Source of the DNA: Gammaproteobacteria bacterium
GTDB lineage: Bacteria; Pseudomonadota; Gammaproteobacteria; JAJRRL01
Assembly (NCBI GenBank): GCA_024279495.1
Contig: JAJRRL010000036.1
Coordinates: 1-64,000 of the forward strand
Reading direction: 5' to 3'
Length of the DNA stretch: 64,000 bases
Numbering within the stretch: position 1 is the stretch's first letter; each line of letters opens with the position of its first letter. The position numbers and the translations under genes were made by a program. Shown piece by piece: positions 58,515 through 64,000 of the stretch. The notes under the pieces are model-generated. The model was not told the origin of the DNA. It saw nothing but the letters and a program-made list of their open reading frames with translations, and did not search any database.

Positions 58515-59633
58515 ATGCCAACACCACTTTCATTGAAAGAACAGAGAAAAAATAACCATCTTGACCATATTCGAGTACTTACTCTCGGAATGAGCCAGCT
58601 GACAAATGGGGGCTGCTTACCAAGCCTCAATCAAATCACTAGCTATTTTAAGGGATTACCCCCCCAAAAAGGTCACGATAGAACCCCCGGCCCTCTACAT
58701 TATTCAGACTTGAGCCAATCTTTATCCGAGATAAAACCAGAGAATCGACCCCAACACGTAGCTCTTTACGACACCTTAGCTGCTCATAGCGATACCGACC
58801 TTTTCTTTGAGACTTATAAGTTATTGCTCAAGCACAACAAAAGACACTCTCACCAGATTAAAATACAGGTTTTTAAATATCTGTTTAAGCTTTTCCCGAA
58901 CATAGAAAGGCACCTCACTGAAACCAACAGAGCCGGCTCCAGCTTACTGCTACTATCTCTCCAGCAACGCTGGAGTGATGACTACTTCTTAAAAGCTGTT
59001 CATGCCCTCAAACCAAAAAAAGAGCTTGATATTTTGTTTTTCAATATCTGCACTCCAAACGCAAAGGGGCGCACAACTCTTCAGTACATCACAGCAAAAG
59101 GAGATCAATTTGCTTTTGATGCCTTCCTGAACTTTCTGATCACGCAGCGAGCATTTAAAGCCATCGGTACACTTTTATCTCAAAAAACCGCATCAGGAAA
59201 CAGCCCGCTCATACTGGCAGCCAGGGTAGGCTCTGCTTATTTATGCCGTGAAATCATTCGCCTATCACTCCGTAATGCGTTAAACGAATTGAACCACAAG
59301 AATAAAAAAGGATTGCGCGCAATCGATATAGCTAGAGAAAAGAAGCAAAAACTACTTGCAGATAAACACCCCGCTGATCCCGCTATAGTTGATCAATGCA
59401 TTTTCGCTTTCGGAGAGACTATCGAGCTTCTAGAAAAAGCGCACCGACGCCTTAAAAACGTTAACGAAGCCACCAGGGGATTGCTTCCTCCTCGCAAAAC
59501 CACATCTCCGTCTGTCACAGAAGTAAGTGCGACGCTCTTTACCGGCCCTCCAGGCCTGCCGATAGCAGATGCTCAAAAAGCTTCTCAAGCACCTGAGTTA
59601 ACTACTTCGACAGCGAGAACATCGACCATATAG
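58515..59633 (+). CDS. Ankyrin-repeat-like protein, 372 residues
   Basis: Ankyrin-type repeats are visible in the middle part: GRTTLQYITAKGDQFAFDAF, GNSPLILAARVGSAYLCREI and GLRAIDIAREKKQK, each with the turn-helix-helix spacing of about 33-37 residues. The N-terminal ~130 residues are unrelated, and the C-terminus is Pro/Ser/Thr-rich. No signal peptide. Ankyrin proteins of this type are common secreted effectors in intracellular gammaproteobacteria; that role is inference. AAGGGGAA precedes the ATG. Its last 36 bp overlap the fur 3' end on the other strand. Confidence 0.8.
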   Translation: MPTPLSLKEQRKNNHLDHIRVLTLGMSQLTNGGCLPSLNQITSYFKGLPPQKGHDRTPGPLHYSDLSQSLSEIKPENRPQHVALYDTLAAHSDTDLFFETYKLLLKHNKRHSHQIKIQVFKYLFKLFPNIERHLTETNRAGSSLLLLSLQQRWSDDYFLKAVHALKPKKELDILFFNICTPNAKGRTTLQYITAKGDQFAFDAFLNFLITQRAFKAIGTLLSQKTASGNSPLILAARVGSAYLCREIIRLSLRNALNELNHKNKKGLRAIDIAREKKQKLLADKHPADPAIVDQCIFAFGETIELLEKAHRRLKNVNEATRGLLPPRKTTSPSVTEVSATLFTGPPGLPIADAQKASQAPELTTSTARTSTI

Positions 59634-60023
59634 AGTAAATTGGTGGCCTTCACACTTGAACTGTGACGCACTAGCAACTGCTAGAATTTGCTTCTCAATC
59701 AGCGGGTCACAAAACTCTTGTACTGCCCCACAAACGGTACAAACCATGTGGTCATGATGTTCTTTGTGAGCTAACTCATAAATCGCATGATCACCATCAA
59801 AATGATGCTTCGAGATCAGCCCTGCTTCTTCAAATTGATTTAAGACACGGTACACAGTGGCCAAACCAATGTCTTGGCCCTTGCCTGAAAGCGTTGTATA
59901 AATGGTTTCTGCGCTCATGTGGTGAACTTCCGCTTTGGCAAGTTGCTCATACACAAGCACTCGAGGAGCAGTCACTTTGAGACCCACATCTCGAATCAGC
60001 TGCTCTATGTCTGCTTTTGTCAC
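59598..60023 (-). CDS. fur: Ferric uptake regulator Fur
   Basis: Iron-dependent repressor, 141 residues. Winged-helix part with GLATVYRVLNQFEEAGL (DNA recognition helix), then the metal sites: HKEHHDHMVCTVCGAVQEFC (Cys95, Cys98) and the second Cys pair RCSRC (Cys135, Cys138). Divergent from bamE, as in Legionella and Pseudomonas-type loci; its 3' end overlaps the ankyrin-like gene by 36 bp. Confidence 0.97.
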   Translation of the reverse strand: MTKADIEQLIRDVGLKVTAPRVLVYEQLAKAEVHHMSAETIYTTLSGKGQDIGLATVYRVLNQFEEAGLISKHHFDGDHAIYELAHKEHHDHMVCTVCGAVQEFCDPLIEKQILAVASASQFKCEGHQFTLYGRCSRCRSS

Positions 60024-60087
60024 GACATTTTCCTATCAACTAAAGTCTGCGTGCATTGTACACGAGAGCCTAATCAACGGGCAATGC

Positions 60088-60115
60088 TTGCAATCAAGCT
60101 CGCATCACGTAGAAT
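60088..60115 (+). promoter_or_regulatory. Predicted sigma-70 promoter of bamE
   Basis: TTGCAA (60088-60093), 16-bp spacer, TAGAAT (60110-60115), 33 bp before the GTG start of bamE. Both hexamers are close to consensus. Confidence 0.55.
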
Positions 60116-60147
60116 CTGAGAGAGTTTTATTTTCAAGGGGCCCCCGC

Positions 60148-60543
60148 GTGATCCGATTTCGAGCCTACTGCGTCCTCGCCATTCTTACCGCCGGCCTATC
60201 TGGTTGCCATATTTATCATATGCCTATTCAGCAAGGAAATTTTTTACCCGCTGAAGCCGCCTCACACATTCAAGTAGGCATGAGCGAGAAAAAGCTTATT
60301 AATAAACTAGGCGACCCTGTCTTGACGAATATCTACAAAGACCATCGTGTCATTTATGTGTATACCCTAAGACCCGCGCATCGCTGGCATGTGAGCTTCA
60401 GAAAAGCCAGAAATTCTACGGCTTACCAAAAGAATGCTTACCTCCGAAAACAGCTGATAGTTGTGCTAAAAAACAAACGTGTGGTGAGTTATCATTTTGA
60501 TAGCAATCAGGCGGCTAAGGATCTCTCCATCGGTGAATGGTAG
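60148..60543 (+). CDS. bamE: Outer membrane assembly lipoprotein BamE
   Basis: Accessory lipoprotein of the BAM complex. The start is GTG 60148, with AAGGGG about 8 bases upstream, giving a 19-residue signal and lipobox LSGC (Cys20). An open frame extends upstream over the promoter but is not believable. The mature protein shows MPIQQGNFL, HIQVGMSEKKLINKLGDPVL and YVYTLRP, the BamE/OmlA pattern. The C-terminal half (FRKARNSTAYQKNAYLRKQLIVVLKNKRVVSYHF) fits the rest of the fold. 131 residues. Confidence 0.93.
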   Translation: MIRFRAYCVLAILTAGLSGCHIYHMPIQQGNFLPAEAASHIQVGMSEKKLINKLGDPVLTNIYKDHRVIYVYTLRPAHRWHVSFRKARNSTAYQKNAYLRKQLIVVLKNKRVVSYHFDSNQAAKDLSIGEW

Positions 60544-60589
60544 GGGATTGTTTCAAAAATCTGCTTTTCCCCTTTTCTGTGTCGAGTCT

Positions 60590-60825
60590 GCGCTTCCGGT
60601 GCTCACGTACTTTATGTACGTTCCGCTCCGTTGCTCGACTCTCCTTGAAAAAGAAAAAAATCATTCTTTTCGCTAACAACCCCTGCAAATCATGTTTCGA
60701 AAAGCTGCTTTTTCCCTAAAAATAAAAAAGCCCTAACCTTTTGTCATCCGAAGACAACGCAGTGACGTCGAAGACCCAGGCTTGATCCGTTGTTACGACG
60801 TAACAACTAGCGATCTTTCAAGATT
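60590..60825. repeat. Inverted mosaic repeat 3' of bamE and rnfH
   Basis: On the minus strand it reads as the 54935-55090 repeat: hairpin GTTGTTAC-GTC-GTAACAAC (60789-60807), GATCAAGCCTGGGTC, CGACGTCACTGCG and GGATGACAAAAGG. At the bamE end lies the hairpin ACGTAC-TTTAT-GTACGT (60605-60621) with GGAAGCGCAGAC. The minus-strand repeat provides the last codons and stop of rnfH. Confidence 0.85.
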
Positions 60826-61102
60826 TAGCCCCAACCCTTCTTCGCCTTGCTTCTTTGGGGTCTATCTCTAAAGGTCTATAAATTTCAACTCGATCGCCCT
60901 CTTCCAGCAAATCATCCAAAGCGGCTTTACGACTAAAAATACCGACTTCCAGCTGATCCATGCTTAACTCAGAGCACAGCGACAAAATACCAGAACGCTG
61001 TATAGCAATGGCAATGGTGGTCTCTGCCGTTACATTTAAAGGGATTTCCCATTGCTTATCAGGCCTTGCGTAGGCCACACAAACTGTCATTGTCTGATTC
61101 AT
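60818..61102 (-). CDS. rnfH: RnfH-family ubiquitin-like protein
   Basis: A small protein with the RnfH/beta-grasp fold, function not firmly known, usually next to ratA. VCVAYARPDKQWEIPLNV, AIAIQRSGIL, and VGIFSRKAALDDLLEEGDRVEIYRPLEIDPKEARRRR are characteristic. 94 residues. The final residues (Lys-Ser-stop) are encoded by the mosaic repeat. It overlaps ratA by 4 bp. Confidence 0.92.
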   Translation of the reverse strand: MNQTMTVCVAYARPDKQWEIPLNVTAETTIAIAIQRSGILSLCSELSMDQLEVGIFSRKAALDDLLEEGDRVEIYRPLEIDPKEARRRRVGAKS

Positions 61103-61530
61103 CCATACACCTCTTTAGCTCGGTCACAAAAAGTATCTACCAAACGATTAGACACTTGATGAAAAATCGGGCCAAATAAATGTTCCATCACAAAAGAGCT
61201 AAACGAAAAACTCAGCTCAAGCACCACCAAGCAGCCACCATGCTCTTGATCTTGAAATAACCAATGCCCTTCCAATTGCTCGAACGGCCCATCTCGCAAC
61301 TGTATATCGATACGATTAGGCGGCGTTAACTTATTCTCTGTCGTGAATGATTTTTCAAGTCCTGCTTTGGTAAAACCCACCCGGCCTACAACCATGTCTT
61401 TTTCATCTGATAACACATCACTTTGATGACACCAAGGCATAAATGTTTTGTAGGCTGCAATGTCATTAACTAAAACATAAATTTGTTCAGCCGTATAAGA
61501 GACTCGCCTAGCGCGTTTGATGCTATGCAT
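61099..61530 (-). CDS. ratA: RatA-family START-domain protein
   Basis: Polyketide-cyclase/START-like fold; RatA in E. coli can block 70S formation, though the family's housekeeping role is unclear. The start is set at ATG 61530 (MHSIKRARRVSYTAEQIY), with GGGAG upstream; a longer frame overlaps smpB. Segments YVLVNDIAAYKTFMPWC, VGRVGFTKAGLEKSFTT and MEHLFGPIFHQVSNRLVDTFCDRA fit the family. 143 residues. Divergent from smpB, 40 bp apart. Confidence 0.92.
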   Translation of the reverse strand: MHSIKRARRVSYTAEQIYVLVNDIAAYKTFMPWCHQSDVLSDEKDMVVGRVGFTKAGLEKSFTTENKLTPPNRIDIQLRDGPFEQLEGHWLFQDQEHGGCLVVLELSFSFSSFVMEHLFGPIFHQVSNRLVDTFCDRAKEVYG

Positions 61531-61570
61531 GACTGTGTTTGCTCCCTGGTTATGATACACTGACTGTCTT

Positions 61571-62044
61571 ATGGGTACTAAAAAGAAAAAAACGGCGGAG
61601 AACGTCATTTGCGACAATCGCAAAGCCAGGCATGACTACCACATTCTAGACAGCTTCCAAGCAGGTATAGTGCTAGATGGCTGGGAAGTCAAAAGCCTAA
61701 GGGCTGGTCGCGCGCAATTAAGCGACAGTTATGTACGATTCAAAAACAGCGAAGCGTGGCTTATTGGTGCTCATTTTAGCGTGCTAAACACCATTTGCCA
61801 ACACACAAAACCAGACCCCATACGCTCTCGCAAGCTACTCCTAAACCGAAAAGAAATCAATCACTTAGCTGGTCGAGTCGCTCAAAAAGGTGAAACCGTG
61901 ATTCCTCTAAACCTGCATTGGTCCAGAGGGCGCGTCAAACTGAGCATCGGGCTTGCCAAGGGTAAAAAGCTTCATGATAAGCGAGAATCACTGAAAGAAA
62001 AGGCCTTGAAACTCGATAGTGATCGCCGAGGCCGTCGAGGCTAA
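61571..62044 (+). CDS. smpB: SsrA-binding protein SmpB
   Basis: Binds tmRNA and is required for trans-translation. 157 residues. Conserved stretches are NRKARHDYHILDSFQAGIVLDGWEVKSLRAGRAQLSDSYVRF, LLLNRKEI and the basic tail KGKKLHDKRESLKEKALKLDSDR, which enters the ribosome. It sits 200 bp before ssrA on the same strand. Confidence 0.97.
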   Translation: MGTKKKKTAENVICDNRKARHDYHILDSFQAGIVLDGWEVKSLRAGRAQLSDSYVRFKNSEAWLIGAHFSVLNTICQHTKPDPIRSRKLLLNRKEINHLAGRVAQKGETVIPLNLHWSRGRVKLSIGLAKGKKLHDKRESLKEKALKLDSDRRGRRG

Positions 62045-62045
62045 A

Positions 62046-62204
62046 TAGTATTTTGAAGAGAGTTTTATTGATTTAGAAAGATCCTTAGTCCGCATTTCAT
62101 GCGAACAAGATGAAGTCTAGGTCCCCGACGTCATTACATTCCTGGGGATGACAAGTGGCTGGGACTATTTTATTTTGGTCGAAAATGGGGATTTGCTTCT
62201 GAAT
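62046..62204 (+). repeat. Mosaic repeat between smpB and ssrA
   Basis: TTTTGAAGAGAGTTTTATTG, GATCCTTAGTCCGCATTTC, CCCCGACGTCATTACATTCC, GGGGATGACAAGTGG, and TTTTGGTCGAAAATGGGG with GATTTGCTTC follow in the same order as in the 41215-41775 units. The last module overlaps the presumed ssrA promoter. Confidence 0.8.
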
Positions 62205-62221
62205 AATTTTTACCCTACACT
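62193..62221 (+). promoter_or_regulatory. Possible sigma-70 promoter of ssrA
   Basis: TTGCTT (62193-62198), 17 bp, TACACT (62216-62221). The RNA would start about 20 nt before the mature 5' end (62248), leaving a leader for RNase P. The -35 is the same module as for gatCAB. Confidence 0.5.
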
Positions 62222-62247
62222 GGGAAGACTACGAATCAAGACTTCTC

Positions 62248-62654
62248 GGGGGCGACTGGCTTCGACGGGGAATTCAAGATCTCTTGGTGCATGTCGAGTA
62301 CGGCAACAATACACTCGTAAACTTTTGTTGCAACTTTGTAACTGCAAATGATAATCAGTTTGTTGCTCAAGGGGACGTAGCTGTAGCGTAAGCTAATAGC
62401 TAAGTTTTCTTTGCCGCTTAATACCCGGCGCAACACCATCGCTCGTGTTTGCTTGTGGGTGCGAATCCGATGGTCAGAAACACAAGACCGCATCTAGCTG
62501 ATGGCCCGTCAACTAGCTGCTAGACTTAAGGGCTCGCCTGGCTAGATTCCTGACCGTCGGAATCAGCTAAGGTCAAATTGAAGACGGTGCTAAACATGTA
62601 GAGCCAAAGGTTAAGAGTCTTCGGACGCGGGTTCGATTCCCGCCGCCTCCACCA
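62248..62654 (+). ncRNA. ssrA: tmRNA (transfer-messenger RNA)
   Basis: Rescues stalled ribosomes with SmpB. The 5' end GGGGGCGACTGGCTTCGAC and the 3' end GTTCGATTCCCGCCGCCTCCACCA-type T arm and acceptor are diagnostic; the two ends pair over 7 bp with one G-U. The resume codon is GCA at 62344; the tag reads ANDNQFVAQGDVAVA and stops at TAA 62389. AND is the typical start, but the end is AVA rather than the usual LAA or VAA. About 407 nt with CCA. Confidence 0.95.
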
Positions 62655-62671
62655 ATTATTGCTAAGTGCTA

Positions 62672-63982
62672 CTAAAGCGCGCAACCTGACTTATCAGAAC
62701 CAATCATTCTGTCATACGCTTCTTTATTAAAAATCTTACTTTTTACTTTGAACCCATTTCCTTTAGAGGGCTTTTCACCCTTTATAACGCATTCATAGGT
62801 CATCATGGCGCCCAGAGCAAGTAAGAGAGCACCTAAGCAAAGCACCAAAGTAAACACTTCCGGCTGAACAACAGCAGCCGACTTAAACAGTGGCATGATC
62901 ATGGCGTTGATGGGAGGGTAGAAACAAAACGCCGCTCCTGCGCTAATGCCAGCACCCAGATAAGCAGCTGCTGCACCCGAAGCCCACACAGCTAAACTGC
63001 CTCCCGAATCTGTTGGTCTAGGTGGCAACAAATGAGACTCCTGCAATCCACCATCAGAACTTTGAGCAACCACATTAAGTTTAGAATGCTGAGTTACCCC
63101 AGATGCTGTAACTAGGCAAAACTCTTTCTTAATCAGGCTTTCTCTTAAGCTATAAAAAGTATCCTCCTCAAAAACTTCAAGCATTTCACCTTGAATCTGT
63201 AATAGTGAGGGAATATTTAATGATGAGGAATCTTGAGAGCGCATGTTAGAAAAAACAAGTGTCGTGTTTAAATCTGACAAGCTTAAAGACTTTTTAAGAT
63301 CGTTCTTAAACTGAATAAAAGTATAATTAGCTGGATCGGAGACAGTTATGACAAAAGGGCTAATATCTTGAGAAGACTCTCCGTAAACCCACAGTCTTCT
63401 TGTGCTATCATCAACACCTAAGTTCTGCCGCGCAATCTTCTTAAACTTCTCATTACTCTGATGAAAAAACTTTTCAATCGCTATCCTGTTTTCAGGCTGA
63501 GGAGATAAGGCGATCGCTAAACTTAACAACGTATCGCAACCCTTTGCTAGGTATTTCTCGCAATACGCAACAAGCTTTTCATTATGGGCAAAAGCTCGAA
63601 TCAAACCCTCAAGAGTAGTCATTCGCATGGTCGCAAGAAGCTCGCTCAAATGAGCCTCGCGCATAATACCTTTACCTGCAATATTAGAACTTGCTGCAAC
63701 CGAAAAAATCACAGGAGCCCCAGGCAAATTCAAACTTAAAGCAGGAGCTCTCATGTCAAAACGAGATGTAATTTTCAAATAAGGATAGTGATCATCCATT
63801 GTGTTACTTTCAAAGGCAATGGATTGAAAAAGATTCGAGCAAGCATAAATACCAGACTTCTTGTTGGGATCGCCATGCCAAGCCTTCTTCTGATCATCCC
63901 ATAAGCCAGACAACTTATTTCTAGCGAGCGGCCTTTTCCCTAATACAAGCTTTGTTAAATCGACAATTGACTTTCTACTCAC
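62672..63982 (-). CDS. Hypothetical protein with C-terminal membrane hairpin, 436 residues
   Basis: No family recognised. GTG start at 63982 has GAGGAG upstream. Residues 1-330 are soluble, with no signal peptide. The C-terminal ~110 residues contain two hydrophobic stretches (about 332-357 and 378-402: AAAYLGAGISAGAAFCFY and FTLVLCLGALLLALGAM), then a basic tail. The AGA..FCFY part resembles the C-terminal hairpin of the 2204-residue protein. Large proteins ending this way are common in host-associated Legionellales, but delivery is not shown. Convergent with ssrA; 17 bp apart. Confidence 0.7.
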   Translation of the reverse strand: MSRKSIVDLTKLVLGKRPLARNKLSGLWDDQKKAWHGDPNKKSGIYACSNLFQSIAFESNTMDDHYPYLKITSRFDMRAPALSLNLPGAPVIFSVAASSNIAGKGIMREAHLSELLATMRMTTLEGLIRAFAHNEKLVAYCEKYLAKGCDTLLSLAIALSPQPENRIAIEKFFHQSNEKFKKIARQNLGVDDSTRRLWVYGESSQDISPFVITVSDPANYTFIQFKNDLKKSLSLSDLNTTLVFSNMRSQDSSSLNIPSLLQIQGEMLEVFEEDTFYSLRESLIKKEFCLVTASGVTQHSKLNVVAQSSDGGLQESHLLPPRPTDSGGSLAVWASGAAAAYLGAGISAGAAFCFYPPINAMIMPLFKSAAVVQPEVFTLVLCLGALLLALGAMMTYECVIKGEKPSKGNGFKVKSKIFNKEAYDRMIGSDKSGCAL

Positions 63983-64000
63983 CTGATGCTCCTCGAATTT

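Noticed and set aside
59935-60147. 71 codons in frame upstream of bamE
   Set aside because: This part is antisense to fur and covers the bamE promoter; the GTG at 60148 has a good ribosome binding site and starts a proper lipoprotein signal.
62672-62690. CaaX-like prenylation signal at the end of the 436-residue protein
   Set aside because: The protein ends Gly-Cys-Ala-Leu, with only two residues after Cys; CaaX needs three.

Overview
The window comes from a gammaproteobacterium. The gene orders are classic for the class: initiator tRNA-rimP-nusA-infB-rbfA-truB, tpiA-secG-tRNA-Leu-nuoA..N, mreBCD-tldD divergent from gatCAB, hupB-ppiD, cysS next to lpxH, grpE/dnaK/dnaJ next to nadK-recN, and fur/bamE, rnfH-ratA, smpB-ssrA. 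Fusion of the translation and nuo blocks, together with several large lineage-specific proteins (AAA+, transglutaminase-like, ankyrin-like, C-terminal membrane hairpins), fits a host-associated member of the Legionellales/Coxiella-like group. That placement is inference; no rRNA is present to confirm it.

Layout. 0.1-6.3 kb: minus-strand translation/transcription operon headed by an initiator tRNA and its terminator. 6.4-10.95 kb: an accessory block inserted between the tRNA and nuoN. It holds a secreted papain-like protease, three unknown genes, and a 64-bp second copy of the nuoN 3' end that makes direct repeats around two of the unknown genes. 10.96-26.8 kb: the complete 14-gene respiratory complex I operon, tRNA-Leu, secG and tpiA. 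26.96-33.6 kb: one 2204-residue gene combining a transglutaminase-like core, two AAA+ modules and a C-terminal membrane hairpin. 33.6-34.4 kb: intergenic repeats, a strong candidate CsrA/RsmA-sequestering small RNA with its terminator, and another structured segment. 34.5-41.1 kb: ppiD, two tRNAs, hupB, tldD and mreDCB. 41.2-45.2 kb: a tandem repeat and gatCAB. 45.3-48.8 kb: an MgtC-like membrane protein, a tiny prepilin-like gene set including two genes under 60 codons, an unknown membrane protein and a slipin. 48.8-58.4 kb: cysS, lpxH, dnaJ-dnaK (with a heat-shock sigma promoter), grpE, nadK and recN. 58.5-64 kb: an ankyrin-like protein, fur, bamE, rnfH-ratA, smpB, tmRNA and an effector-like membrane protein.

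A mosaic repeat family occupies most of the larger intergenic gaps (33.6, 41.2-41.9, 51.2-51.6, 54.9-55.1, 60.6-60.8 and 62.05-62.2 kb). Its modules form hairpins, two of which vary in a compensatory way between copies. They abut or supply stop codons (dnaJ, grpE, rnfH), and one module supplies what look like the -35 elements of gatCAB and ssrA. The items most worth follow-up are the 2204-residue protein, the CsrA-sponge RNA, the nuoN-flanked cassette and this repeat family.
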